Shown here in pieces: positions 1 through 11,080 of a DNA stretch of 64,000 bases. How positions within the stretch are numbered: position 1 is the first letter of the stretch; every line of letters begins with the position of its first letter. The position numbers and the translations under genes are program-made. The notes under the pieces were generated by a model. The model saw nothing but the letters and a program-made list of their open reading frames with translations. It did no database searches and was not told where the DNA came from. This DNA comes from Mercenaria mercenaria (taxonomy: Eukaryota > Mollusca > Bivalvia > Venerida > Veneridae): assembly GCF_021730395.1 (NCBI RefSeq), contig NC_069374.1, forward strand, positions 60,470,501-60,534,500. The letters run 5' to 3'.

Positions 1-85
1 TGTTTGAAGTTGGTTTGCCATAAGAGGCTGATACAAACCTTTTTGATTCAATTATTATAATGTCATTGATGTCAGTTGTTATTGA
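1..85 (-). pseudogene. fragment of repeated GCDT/CXC ORF family, inverted
   Basis: The reverse complement of this stretch closely matches 2246-2330 on the plus strand (both contain a run reading about ATCAATAACATTATAATAA and then TCAAAAAGGTTTGTATCAGCC). It is therefore an inverted copy of the same decayed coding family described at 2105-2761. Together with 1054-1265, also on the minus strand, it looks like one copy split by the element at 678-1050. The start lies outside the window. Function unknown; the family appears repeated and probably transposon-linked (inference). Confidence 0.5.
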
Positions 86-677
86 TCGCGGCCGATGCCA
101 TCATATTGAATAGGTCAAGTATTTGCACGCTGGGGAAAATATTTCATGATGGACCTGTCAATTCTTTACTTATGGGTGAAACAGGTCTCATAAGCGTAAA
201 TACGACTAGCTTCTACTGATTATAAAAACATACCGTACGATTTGTTGTGAATTAACTGTTGTTGTACTTTTAGTAGTTCAACCGCCACCCTTGTTTAAGA
301 GCAACATTTAAAAAACACGTTTTTTTCATCGTCAAGTAATAAGTAAGTAGACTCGCCCAGTTTAATCAATCTAGACGCATAATCGAACTATACGAGCGTC
401 TATTTCACCCGATTTACATTCGGAACATTTTCACGCGTTTCGGGCTTTATCGTATGTTTAACATGGGATTTTTGAGCCGTCCAAACATGTTGGAAATGTT
501 TGTCTCATTGTTTATTCTTTTTAATAAAACTGTTACTGCTTTCATTGTTTACCACTTTTTTTTCCACCCTTGCCCGAAAAAACAGTAATGAGTTTGTACA
601 CTGTTCAGACAACTGTGCTCTGTTGAAATTTAACCAAACACAAGTTTACCTGCATAAACAGAAAGCATGATATGTCG

Positions 678-1050
678 CCATGCGCGGATCAAGAGAGGGT
701 GGGTACCGGGGGTCCGGACCCCCGCTGGAAAATCTTTAAAAAAGGAAAGAAGGCAAGAAGGAAAGAAAATGTTTTTCGAAAAAGGCAACATTAGGACTGC
801 ATGTAAAGTATATGCGGCTGCTGCTACATACGACCCCGACATAATTCATATTATTTATCTAAAAGAAACTAAGAATTTTACCTTCAAGAAAGCTTGATTT
901 TATCATTTTCCCAAATTTAACAAGTTAGTCCATAAAACTGTCACAGAATGCAAAAAATGAAGTGCTAAATTTCAAAATGTCCAGTCGGGGGGGGGGGGGG
1001 GGGCAGGGGATCAGCCCCCCTCTGGGAAAATTGGCTGTGTCCGTGCATGG
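678..1050. mobile_element. short inverted-repeat element (MITE-like)
   Basis: The ends are inverted: CCATGCGCGGA at 678-688 and TCCGTGCATGG at 1040-1050, one mismatch. Inside, GGGGGTCCGGACCCCC (708-723) is a perfect 16-bp palindrome, and there is a long G run near 988-1003. No transposase is encoded. It separates two inverted pieces of the CXC family (1-85 and 1054-1265). No target duplication was established, so the boundaries are tentative. Confidence 0.4.
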
Positions 1051-1053
1051 TCA

Positions 1054-1265
1054 CTATACCTGTCCAGTACTGGACATTACGGTAAACGCTTCTTTCCTGC
1101 ACAAATGACAATTTTGCAACTTCTGTCCGGTTTGTACAAATTCCTGGCCGCGATAAACCATTTGACTTGTATCACCCATGGATTTTAAGAGATAACCAGC
1201 TTGCACCATCTTGATCACCTTTGATTTGTCTATGCCATAGTAGCCTGCCACAGTGTCACACCACA
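1054..1265 (-). pseudogene. fragment of repeated GCDT/CXC ORF family
   Basis: The minus strand reads CDTVAGYYGIDKSKVIKM followed by a Cys-containing stretch. The same sequence in near-identical form (CDTVAGYYGIGNSKVIKM) lies on the plus strand from 2105. The GCDT-type motif followed by a Y/F-G-x-G/D-K-x-K block is typical of a multi-copy metazoan ORF family often found in mollusc and cnidarian genomes and probably linked to a DNA transposon (recollection and inference). Both ends are truncated. Confidence 0.55.
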
Positions 1266-1479
1266 GGCACGGGTCCAGTTTTTTTTTTTTTTTTTTGTTT
1301 TTTTTTTTTTGTTTAATATAAAAAAATCCCTTTTTTCACACAATTAACCTTTCATATGTTAGTCAAATGAAAAAAAAAATCGATGACAAAAAATCCGGTC
1401 ACAGTATCATATACATTGAAAAGTTGAACTAAGCGAGCGTAACGCTAGGGGAAGCTACTCGGCAAACTTGTAGAACATT
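1266..1479. other. no gene seen; T-rich tract
   Basis: Contains a long T tract around 1279-1312 interrupted by single Gs, then AT-rich DNA. No coding or element signal is recognised between the CXC fragment and the inverted-repeat element at 1480. Confidence 0.5.
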
Positions 1480-1849
1480 TCAAAATCGGAGTTTATACAC
1501 TTGCAGCCGCTACCTGCATGATTGATCTTCGAAACATTTAAAGCCTTCCATAAATACTAAACTGACCCCCATAAATTGCTTTGAAAAACACAGTACAAGT
1601 CTCTACGAACGAAATATTTCAGTTATCCCCGGTGATTTCATTCCGGATAGCAGACGTGTTCCTGGTTTTTATCACTTCGTTTGGCAGCTGAAATTGCCGG
1701 GGATATTTGAAATATTTCACTCCTAGGGACTTGTACTGTGTATTTCAAAGCAATTTATGGGGTCACTTTAGTATTTATGGAAGGCTTTAAATGTTTCGAA
1801 GGTGCAATCATGCAGGTAGCAGCTGCAAGTGTATAAACTCCGGTTTTGT
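1480..1849. mobile_element. long-armed inverted-repeat element (MITE)
   Basis: Arms of about 140-155 bp are inverted copies: 1487-1622 (CGGAGTTTATACACTTGCAG onward) against 1690-1842 (ending CTGCAAGTGTATAAACTCCG). A short centre lies near 1625-1690. Arm identity is high with a few substitutions and small indels. No ORF. This is typical of a non-autonomous DNA element able to form a hairpin. The family is not recognised and no clear target duplication is seen. Confidence 0.75.
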
Positions 1850-2104
1850 TTTTAGTTACACATTCTGAAATCGGACAGACATGTGACTGATTTTTACATT
1901 ATCTTTTTAATGTAATAGATACATAAGTATTCCCTATAAAAATATAATATCTTTTAAATCGCTATTATGTGGTGTTAGAAATACCTATACGTTTGATTAT
2001 GAGATATCCTGTGAGAGAAAGAGTTGTTATTGACATACAACAGACACAGCACAGAAACATTATGGAATTGTGTGAGATTTACTAGCATTCCATGCTGACT
2101 CTAG

Positions 2105-2460
2105 GTGTGACACTGTGGCAGGCTACTACGGCATTGGCAATTCAAAGGTGATCAAGATGTTGCAAGCTGGTTATCCCATACAATCCTTGGGTGATATCAC
2201 AGCTGACATCAATAACATTATAATAACTGAATCAAAAAGGTTTGTCAGCTGACATCAATAACATTATAATAACTGAATCAAAAAGGTTTGTATCAGCCTG
2301 TTATAACCAGCAAACTTCAAACGACATGTCTGTAACATGACAAATTCTGTGGGCAGCCAAAGTTGGCAAGTCCAGCAAAACTCTGCCAGTACTGGCTTCA
2401 TTGGCACCGACAAAAGAGGCATTTGTTGAAAACATAAAACATTTACAGGTCTGTACATGG
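2105..2460 (+). pseudogene. decayed N-terminal/middle part of GCDT/CXC ORF family
   Basis: Starts with GTGTGACACTGTGGCAGGC, encoding the C-D-T-V-A-G-Y-Y-G block, then K-V-I-K-M-L-Q-A-G-Y. It continues through a 46-bp tandem duplication and into W-A-A-K-V-G-K-S and F-V-E-N-I-K-H-L-Q-V. The reading frame is interrupted, so it is a relic. It joins directly to the cysteine-rich segment at 2465, so 2105-2761 is most of one copy. The opposite-strand pieces at 1-85 and 1054-1265 make the left end of the window an inverted pair of copies of one family. Confidence 0.6.
2200..2291. repeat. exact 46-bp tandem duplication
   Basis: A 46-bp unit beginning CAGCTGACATCAATAAC at 2200 is repeated exactly from 2246. 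It lies inside the decayed CXC-family copy. Lack of divergence points to a recent slippage or repair event after the copy lost function (inference). Confidence 0.9.
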
Positions 2461-2464
2461 AAGC

Positions 2465-2761
2465 ATGCTCTTCACATCAAATATGGACCCATGTGAATAT
2501 TGTTGGCGTAGGAATGAGGTAATGAAGACACTGGTTCCTGTATCAGTAGCACCCACTGAAGCTTTGACACCACCGGAAGTACTGAAGATAATAAAATGCT
2601 GGTGCCCTAGTGACAACCCGTGTTTAACACAATGGTGCAGCTGTAATCAGGCTCGACTTCCATGTACGATGTTTTGTACATGTCAACAGGACAATGCTGA
2701 TCAATGCAACAATAAACAAAGAACGTGCGTTAGGCAGTTAAGTGAAAAGAACTTCACATGA
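2465..2761 (+). pseudogene. cysteine-rich CXC (tesmin/TSO1-like) C-terminal segment of repeated ORF family
   Basis: A 98-codon open stretch. The C-terminal half carries a dense cysteine array: C-W-C-P-S-D-N-P-C, then Q-W-C-S-C-N-Q-A-R-L-P-C-T-M-F-C-T-C-Q, then D-Q-C-N-N. This spacing resembles tesmin/TSO1 CXC zinc-binding motifs and matches what ends the multi-copy GCDT family (P-P-E-V-L-K-I-I-K-C-x-C-S-x-x-N-P-C pattern). Expected role by family: DNA or metal binding. The upstream part of the copy (2105-2460) is in a disturbed frame, so this is the best preserved tail of a broken gene rather than a stand-alone gene. Confidence 0.55.
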
Positions 2762-5129
2762 TCATCCTGGCATTTTCATTTCAATGCGCATTTTAACATA
2801 CCTTTATGAATACAAACACGCTTTTTGATTTTACATTTCATATTACTTAATAATAGCAGCCATATTGTACATAATCCATACCATATTCTTTGTAAAATAA
2901 GCAAATATAATTTAAAACTTGTGTTTAAAATGTTCTTGATGATTGACTTTATATATACTAACAGACCAATGATATAAGACCAATATTCAGCATTGTTTCC
3001 AATTTCTTTAAAGTGTGGCGGCCATCTTGGAAGCCGTTTTGGATCAGCTAAATAATCAAATGAATAAAGTTATTATTACATTTAAATAATTATTACATAT
3101 TGCAACACTAATATCAACAAATTTGATTACCATACTTGATTTGTTAATACAACACGCCAAAAGGGCGATTGTGGCGGCCATTTTAGCCGCCATTTTGAAT
3201 TCCAGCTGTCCTAGATGGCATCTTTGATTGACTTAATCAATAAATAAAGATATATACATCTGTCTGAAACATTTAAAGTAAAATCAATCCGCAAATAACA
3301 ATTTGTAAGTTATTTCTTGCACTACTGATACATTTTTTTTTCTGATTTTGGCGGCCATCTTGGACGCCATCTTGAATTTCTCAAAATGCTCAATGATGCC
3401 AGCTGGGCATCATTCAGATTCTTCAATAACAACATATTTCCTAACAGAATACCATTAAACATTTACTATACAATCCAATGCCGGGTCTAAAACAATTATC
3501 ACATTTATTTACCAGACTATTAGGTAAGAATTGCATTTCAATTCACTTAATATATCACAGGCCCATAGGAACAGAGGCACAATTAACTTAAACAAAGTTT
3601 CAATGGCATCAGGACTTGAATCTGCAACATTGGATAACTTAAGACACAGTATTATAAACAAGAAGTCAGTATTATTAGGATACAAACCATAAACATTTTC
3701 AATTTTCTGTCATGTTTTCAAATTAAGATTTTCATGTATCTGGGTCTTCAGCCTTATGCATACTTTTGATGGCTTAATGCTTGTTATACAAATTTCATAT
3801 TCATGTTTGTGTTTATTAAATAAATTTTATGTCTGTATAAAGGCTAGAGGCTGAGAAAAGGGACCTCACCACAATTTTTTAAACTTTCGTTAAACTGTTA
3901 TTATGGCAAGATGTTTCAAGAATATTTTCATAAATTTTCACACCATGTGCGGGCTTACCTGGGTCTACACTAGTTGCAAAGCCCTTCCATTCAGCAGGGT
4001 ACGGGTTAAAACACTATAGTCTCACCATCATCTGGTTGAATGCTTTAATTAGTTGCTAATCAAGCAAAGCAGCTTCTTGACCCTTACCATGCTGAAAAAA
4101 GTGTCCTTCAAAATGCGACCAGTGTATGTTTTCTGGCTGACCAAGATTAGCCTGCTTGCAACTGTGCCGACTAATCAGGGTCTACACTGTTCGTTGCTTG
4201 GATGGACCGTTAACCTTTTCCTACTGATTGGACAGTGAAAAGTGTAGACCCCAATCAGCCGGATGATCTGGGTCTACACAGGTGGCAAAGGACTAATAAA
4301 AGTCAGTTCCAGCAGGTTAAGGGTTAAAACATATCCATACATGGTAACCTTCATTAAAGCAAGGGTTATCAGAGAACAGCTGTTGCCATGGCAACAGTAT
4401 TTATATTTTTAAAAATACCTACAAGTTACACAAAAAATTAAGAAGACAACATGTTTCTCATCAGATATATACATGTTTAATGAGAATATTTACACATTTT
4501 TTCATTACGTTTCTAAATTTTCACTTAATTTAAGTACTAATTCTCTGCCATAAAGTCCCTTTTCTCCGCTGACATTCCATATGCTCTTTAATTGTAATAT
4601 GAAGTTTCATCATGTATTTCCTAAGAGCAAAAGCCTTAGAGTATGGTAAAAGATTTTTAAATTTCATCAAATTACTGGTTTTTACCAGCTATTAAAATGA
4701 AATTATAAATGTCCACCAGGATGTTTACTTTTAACCAGAAATCAGTTGAAGTTTCTTTAATTTGTAAAACTTGTCATTTCTGTTTATACAAATAGATTTG
4801 ATTCCAGTTATTAGTTCTTCATTGTCATTTTTCCACAAATAGCACGGTTTACCTTTTGCCTTTTACTTTACTATAAGTGATTTCCTTAATGCAACATTGG
4901 TCTAACTCAAGTTACACCAGTTTTGCTATAACTCAGCTATAAAAATCTGACGATTTATAATTGGAAAACAGATCTAACTCACAACCTTTTAAAATTCTTT
5001 TTTACTATTTGTCCATTACATATAAAACATTATCTGTGTATAATTATCATTTTTATCACACAATATATTAAAAAAATATTTGCAAAAACATCAAATTTGT
5101 TAAAGTGAGGGAGTTTTTTGAGCTTCATG
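2762..5129. other. intergenic, no gene; low-copy repeat motifs
   Basis: No credible coding region. Three imperfect copies of a GGCGGCCATCTTGGA / GCCATCTTGAAT block occur near 3015-3045, 3171-3206 and 3349-3380, about 160-175 bp apart. Two direct copies of a GGGTCTACAC-containing block (about 3957-4020 and 4267-4330), each ending GGGTTAAAAC, flank a short segment holding further copies of the same GTCTACAC word. From about 4330 to 5129 the DNA is AT-rich without recognised features. Confidence 0.5.
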
Positions 5130-5642
5130 TAAAATTTAAAAAAACTGAGTTAGAGCAGTGTTGCGTTCAGCCCTCGATATAATCATGCTACAGACCAAGT
5201 TTGATGAAGATCAATCAAGTGGTTTATGAGAAGAAGTTGTTTAAAGGTATTTCTATTTTTAGCTCAAGTGGTCCATAAAAGTGGCCAAGTGCCCCCTTTT
5301 GAACAAACTTGGGAGAGGACAATATAATGATGCTACAGAGCAGCTTTGATGAAGATCCATCAAGCGGTTCATGGAAGAACTTGTTTAAAGGTTTTTCTAT
5401 TTTCATCTCTAGCAGCCCCAAAAAGGGGTCAATTGCCACCCCCTCCCCCCACCCCCCCTCCTCCCATTTGAGCAAACATGATAGAGGACCTCGCCATGGT
5501 GCTACAAACCAAATTTGGTGTTATTCTGATCAGTAGTTTCTGAGGAGAAGATGTTTAAGTGAAAATGTGGACGATGGATGACTGAAGCCAGACCATCCAC
5601 CTATATTAACAGCTCACCCTGAACCTTTGGTTCAGGTGAGCT
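5130..5642. repeat. pearl-like tandem-repeat element with 3' hairpin
   Basis: Two or three imperfect units repeat a block like TGATGAAGATC(A/C)ATCAAG(T/C)GGTT...GAAG..(G/C)TTGTTTAAAGG (about 5200-5260, 5348-5400, 5515-5560). The 3' end is a hairpin at 5611-5642: AGCTCACC, CTGAACC, a TTT loop, GGTTCAG, GGTGAGCT, followed by AAAA. The same kind of hairpin plus GTGAGCTAAAA end closes the arrays at 13526 and 16466. This resembles non-autonomous Helitron/Helentron-type or pearl elements (inference from structure). Confidence 0.6.
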
Positions 5643-6966
5643 AAAAAGGGGACATAATTTTTCAACATACAAGTCAGATATAAAGGACTTGATGCTATGA
5701 GTTTTATAACCAAAAGAAACGTGTTTAGTTTCAATTCAATATTTGCATTAGTTTTTGAGACAGTAACTTGTATGCAAAACTTTAACTAGAATTTTCCAAG
5801 TCCAAAAGGGGGCATAATTTGGCCAAAATGAAAGTCAAAGTTATGGGACTTGATGCTATTGCCTAGTTTTATAACCCTGAAGACACATGTGAAGTTTCAA
5901 TTCAATATTTTGCATTAGTTTCGGAGATAGTAACTTCCACGCAAAAATTAACACAGGATTTTCTAAGTCCAAAAAGGGGGCATAATGTGGCCAGAATACA
6001 TGTCAGAGTTATGGGACCTGACCAAGTGAGGTTGGTAACTGACCTAAAAAGAGAGAAACTAAGTTGCAAAGTCATATGCCTTTAAATGATAGCTGTATGT
6101 ACTTGTGTACATGCATGCAAAACTTAACCAAAAGGGGCAAAATTTGGCCAAAATGCACGTCAGCGTTATGGGACTTGATGCTTTTTTATAACCCCGAAGA
6201 CACATTGTAAAGTTCAATTCAATATCTGCATCAGGTTTGGAGATAGTAACATGCATGCAAAACTTCTAGTCCAAAAATGGGCATAATTTGGCCATAAAAG
6301 CTATATGTCTTTAAATGATAGCCATATGTACTTGCATGCAAAACTTGAACCAAGGTGTGAAGCTGATGCAAGTGTGAGTAGAATAGCTCAGACTATTCTT
6401 CTAAAGTTGAGATAAAACATCTCGGGAAACAAACAAAAAGATAAAATGCTATATAATATGTCCTTTTGGAAGTGAAGCCTGCTATGAAGTTTTTTGCTGA
6501 ATTCCAGCCAATGGTTACTGACAACAAGAACACTGCCTGCGAGTGTGATCACTCGTCTGTAAGTGCTGGACAGTATGTAAGAAAAGAGTTATAGTTCTGA
6601 TTATCTATTTACAGAAAAGGGCATAATTCTAACAAAATGCAGGTTAGAGTTATGGTTCTGGGTCTACCTACTAATCTAATGATGACAAAAAGATATGCAA
6701 AGTTGTTGCTCTTATAGTTTTTGGGAAGTAGTAGACCTAAAAAAAAATTTAAGCAAGAAACTAAACTTTTTAAGTACAAAAAGGGCCATAATTCGGATAA
6801 AATACACAATTCAGAGTTATGGTTCTTGGCCTACATAGTCACCTAATGATGAATGACAAGTGTGCAAAGTTTCAAAGCCATAACTTTTATAGTTTTTGAG
6901 AAAAGATGAACCTAAACAAAAATTTTAATCAATGCCGACATCAAGTGATAACCTTGTTTTTTCTCT
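5643..6966. repeat. degenerate tandem repeats of a pearl-like family (GGGGCATAATTTGGCC units)
   Basis: Repeated blocks read AAAAAGGGGGCATAAT(T)TGGCCA(A)AAT..AGTCA(A)AGTTATGGGACTTGATGCTAT, then TTTTATAACCC..AAGACACATG and TTTCAATTCAATAT. Copies start near 5645, 5808, 5980, 6130, 6270, 6608 and 6778, the later ones more diverged. Unit spacing is about 140-170 bp. No gene; short open frames across it follow the repeat and are not coding. Confidence 0.55.
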
Positions 6967-8112
6967 CAACGAGAGGATCATGATGACTCTGAATCGCTCA
7001 CCTGGGTAATATGAACCACGTTTAAAATGGCACACTGAGGCTAAAATATTAGAAAGTAGGTCACATTCATGGTCACTGAAAGTCAGTTTTAAGACCGGTG
7101 TGCAAAATTGTACATGTCATCTAAATTTAAAGGCTGTATCTTAAAAAATACAAGAAAGTAGGTCAGTAGGTCAAGGTCACAGTCAAGTGACCCCTAATCA
7201 CTTATGGTCATCAGGTAATTATCATTAAACAGTCTAGGAAATAAGATCTGATAATTTTTTAAGTATTTATTCCTATATAACTTATAACGGGGCCTCTTTT
7301 CACCCCGTGGGGGCATAATTTGAACACTCTTGTTAGAAATCCACTAGGCAATGCTACATACCAAATATATCAAAGGCCTCAGCTTTGAACTTTCAGACAA
7401 GATTTTTTCTCTCCCTATATGTCTAAGTTAAATTTGGGAACCCAAGGGCAGGGCCTCTTTTCACCCCTGGGGCTTAATTTGAACAATTTTGGTAGAGAAC
7501 CACAAGGCAATGCAACATACAAAATATCAAAAACCTAGGCCTTGCAGTTTAAGGCAAGAAGATTTTTAAAGTTTTTTCCTATATGTCTATGTAAAACTCG
7601 AGACCGGGGCGGGGCCTCTTTTCATTCCAGGGTTATAATTTGGATAATTTTGGTAGAGGACCACAAGGCAATGCTATATACCAAATATCAAAGGCCTAGG
7701 TCTTGTGGTTTTAGACAAGAAGATTTTAGAAGTTTTTTCCTATATAAGTCTATGTATAACTTGTGACCTCCGGGGTGAGGCCTCTTTTCACCCCAGGGGC
7801 ATAATTTGAAAAATCTTCATAGAGGACCATTAGATGATGTCACATGCCAAATATCAAGACTCTACGCCTTGCGTTTTCGGACAAGAAGATTTTTAAAGAT
7901 TTTCCTTTGCCGTGGCAACCAGAATTCTTCATGGAATTAAATTCTTTGAAAAATTTTGAAAGGGAGCCACCCAAGGATCATTCCTTTGAAGTTTGGTGTA
8001 ATTCTGCCCAGTGGTTTTCAAGAAGATTTTTTTAGAAATTGTTGACGGATGCACGACGCATGCCGCACGATGAACATTGAGCGGTCACAAAAGCTCACCA
8101 TGAGACCGGCTA
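6967..8112. repeat. pearl-like tandem-repeat element, family with GGGGCCTCTTTTCACCCC core, copy 1
   Basis: Left end near CAACGAGAGGATCATGATG. A left unique part follows that is shared with 51307-51677 (TTTAAAATGGCACACTGAGG block). Four to five core units of about 162 bp begin GGCCTCTTTTCACCCC (near 7291, 7453, 7613, 7780). The tail GACGGATGCACGACGCATG runs into GAGCGGTCACAAAAGCTCACCATGAG. A second copy of the family is split by the BEL element at 51678. 7160-7179 contains AGGTCAGTAGGTCAAGGTCA, a chain of nuclear-receptor half-sites. Confidence 0.7.
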
Positions 8113-8708
8113 CAAAATGGTGCTACAGTTTTCTTATGCTTAATAATTAAAATGACAGCTGGGTGGAGATATTGATATCGTTATAATTGTTCTTTCTAAT
8201 AAAATATCGGACAAAATTGAATTTTATTCTTTGTTTTATTTTTAAAAGACTTCTTCACACATTTCCTGCCAGTTGGTTCCATAATGAAATGAATGAAAAC
8301 TTCATTTCTAAACATATTCATTATATTATTCTTATTACATTGCAAGTGAAAGTAAAAGCTTAAAACTCTCACTGAAGAGCTAATACAAACAATGAGAAGA
8401 TGTGGTTTGATTAAAAGATTAAAAAGACAGTCAGTGCTCTATAATGTAATTTGGTATTATATACATAATGATTCAATTAATTCTTTTTGTGCCCGGATAT
8501 GATAAAGATCTTGACAGCATGTGGGACGGTCCTTCTTGATTGACATCAGGTTGGTTTTCTGATTACTGTGACCAATTTGCAAGTTTTTATTTAAAGCAGG
8601 ATAATGTCTCTAGATGTATGCCTCTTTTGAAAGTACTTCCCAATTGTAATAAGGCAATTAAGCGAGTCTAGGCGATGTGTATGTAGAAGAAAAGTTACAG
8701 TGTATAAA
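8113..8708. other. AT-rich spacer, nothing recognised
   Basis: About 600 bases with no coding potential, tandem structure or inverted termini that I can see. Confidence 0.5.
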
Positions 8709-9706
8709 CTAGAGATGCTTTTGAGAAAAGCGCATGTCTCCCACAACTGCCCCTCTGAAAAATGTTAGTTTCTCTAGATGTTTTAGACGAGTGGATCCAA
8801 TTAGATGGTCTGGATGAGTGGATCGAATCAGTAATTCAAGGGCCATAAATCAAAAGTGCCTGGGCCGATTTGGCTAGTTATCGAACTTGGGTAAGGTCTT
8901 ATGGCCAAACACATTTTGTTCAAGTTTGGTGAAGATCGGATGAGAAATGTTCGACTTAGAGAGCGGACAAGAGTAAACAGACGGATTTTTTCGGTAATTC
9001 AAGGACCGTAACTCTAAAATGCCTGGACCGATTTAGTTAGTTATCGAACTTGGCCGAGGTCTCATGGTCAAACACATTTTGTTCAAGTTTGGTGAAGATC
9101 GGATGAGAACTGTTCGACTTAGAGTGCGGACAAGAGTAAAAAGGCCGATTTTTCAATAATTCAAGGGCCGTAACTCCAAAATGTCTAAACCGATTTGGCT
9201 AGTTATCGAACTTGGCCGAGGTCTCATAGTCAAACACATCTTGTTCAAGTTTGGTGAAGATCGGATGAGAAATGTTTGATTAAGAGTGCGGACATGAGTA
9301 AAAAGGCCAATTTTTCGATAATTCAAGGGCCGTAACTCCAAAATGCCTAAACCGATTTGGCTAGTTATCGAACTTGGCCGAGGTCTCATGGTCAAACACA
9401 TTTTGTTTAAGTTTGGTGAAGATTGGATGAGAAATATTCGAATTAGAGTGCGGACAAGAGTAAAAAAGACCGATTTTAGGTAATTCAAAGGCCATAACTC
9501 CAAAATGCCTGGACCGATTTAGCTAGTTATCGAACTTGGCCGAGGTCTTATGGTCAAACACATTTTGTTCAAGTTTGGTGAAAATCGGATGAGAAATGTT
9601 CAACTTAGAGTGCGGACAAGCTTTGTGACAGACAGACACACACACACACACACAGACTGGAGTAAATCAATATGTCTCCCACACCACTGTGTGGTGGGAG
9701 ACATAA
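8709..9706. repeat. pearl-like tandem-repeat element (TTCAAGGGCCGTAACTCC core)
   Basis: Left end CTAGAGATGCTTTTGAGAAAAG. Five core units of about 153-162 bp each contain CCGATTTGGCTAGTTATCGAACTTGG and TTGTTCAAGTTTGGTGAAG (for example 8931, 9084, 9246, 9408, 9570). A (CA)n/ACAG microsatellite follows near 9625-9655. The 3' hairpin at about 9670-9706 is ATGTCTCCCACAC / GTGGTGGGAGACAT. A one-unit copy lies at 17785-18174. Long open frames through the array are artefacts of a period divisible by three. Confidence 0.8.
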
Positions 9707-9803
9707 TGAGCCAACATGTGGTAAAAGCTATGTTTAGATGCATCTGCACTTAGAAAATTGAAACATACTAGTAGAATATCAAATTATCAACTTTAAGATT
9801 TCA

Positions 9804-10805
9804 AACAAGAGCGCCGCCAAGCGGGGCAATATACGCCCGAAGGCTTACATCATAGGATTGGAGCAAAATTTTAAGAACTTGACTGTTGTAGCCCCAAAGG
9901 ACTGGAACAACAAAAGGAAAACTTCAAAAAACAAATCTAAGTCCACAAAAAAAAAAATCAAAGTCTACAAAAAAATCCTTATCAGGTATAGGTATATAAA
10001 AATACACCTTAAAATTAGAGGTACCATCCATGTTGTACCACAGAAAAGTGGTCTCGGTTTTTCCCTACGGCCAATAGTAAAAAAGTTTCAAAATAAGCTA
10101 TTTATAGTAACATAAAAGGGAAGTAATTCAAAAAAAAAAATTATTGTAAGTACAAAAAAGAGATCTGCCAAATAAAAACAAGATCACTAAAATGCAGAGC
10201 AATATACACAAAGCAAAGTCATATATGACCTTTGACCCTTAAATGTGACCTTGACCTTGAAGCGAGTCATCCGGAACATGCGCTCTGCACATCGTCTTGG
10301 TGTGGTGAACATTTGTGTCAAGTTTCTTTGAAATCCTTCAAGGGGTTCAAGAGTTACAGAGCGGACACGAAACAAAGTGATATGACCTTTGACTCCTAAG
10401 TGTGACCTTGACCTTGAAGCGAGACATCCAAAACATGCGCTCTGCACATCGTCTCGGTGTGGTGAACATTTGTGTAAAGTTTCCTTGAAATCCTTCAAGG
10501 GGTTCAAGAGTTACAGAGCGGACACGAAATTGCTAACGGACAGACGGACGGACAGACAGACGGACACCAGCGTCATAACATAATACGTCCCTTCGGGCGT
10601 ATAAAAAATGTGTATGTAAAACGATAAATCATGAAGTTTAAATCGCGTCTAGTTCCACCTCAGTTTTGATCATATAAACATGATAAACATGATAAACTAC
10701 TTGAGACGTAGAGGCACGCATACGGTAAATTTGAGTCTGTGTAATAAAGTCGGGCTTGCAGTCGAGACTAGTATTCTGTAATCAGAAGCTTTTATCAAAT
10801 TCTTG
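9804..10805. repeat. pearl-like element, ACGCCCGAAGG-terminal family, copy 1
   Basis: Starts AACAAGAGCGCCGCCAAGC and ends AAATTCTTGT. A left block TATACGCCCGAAGG is inverted with CCCTTCGGGCGTATAA near 10586-10602. Two core units of about 157 bp begin TGACCTTTGACCC / TGACCTTTGACTC (10226, 10383). A (GACG)n-type microsatellite precedes the right part. A second, nearly identical copy spans 28735-30870, including the outer 10605-10805 part, so this outer part belongs to the element. TGACCTTTGACCC (10226-10238) is a DR1-like site and 10246-10260 holds TGACCTTGACCTTGA. Confidence 0.8.
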
Positions 10806-10968
10806 TCGGTCTGCACATCGTCTCTGTGTGGTGAACATTTGTGTAAAGTTTCCTTGAAATCCTTCAAGGGGTTCAAGAGTTACAGAGCGGACACGAAATT
10901 GCTAACGGACGGACGGACGGACGGACGGACACCAGCGTCATAACATAATATGTCCCTTCGGGCGTATA
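10806..10968. repeat. 3'-end fragment of the ACGCCCGAAGG-terminal family
   Basis: Repeats the last core unit and tail of the preceding element (CTGCACATCGTCTCTGTGTGG through (GGAC)n to CCCTTCGGGCGTATAAT). It is a truncated extra copy directly abutting 10805, either a tandem duplication or an insertion of a 5'-truncated relative. Confidence 0.75.
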
Positions 10969-11080
10969 ATAAAAAACTCAAGGCAAGCTTAAAGATATTT
11001 GGATTGGCAGGAAACACAGTTACATTGTTGTTAATTAAAATCATACCGCTTTTCAAACAGTATCATACAAGATCACATAT

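Noticed and set aside
630-897. Overlapping 70- and 76-codon frames
   Set aside because: Opposite-strand shadows over an inverted-repeat element with a GC palindrome; no coding signature.
9153-9503. 116-codon minus-strand open frame
   Set aside because: It runs through ~162-bp tandem units (a period divisible by three) and its translation is a repeated block; no family features.
10187-10591. 106-codon minus-strand frame here and its 98-codon twin at 30295-30591
   Set aside because: Both lie in core units of the same interspersed repeat and repeat with the core; not genes.
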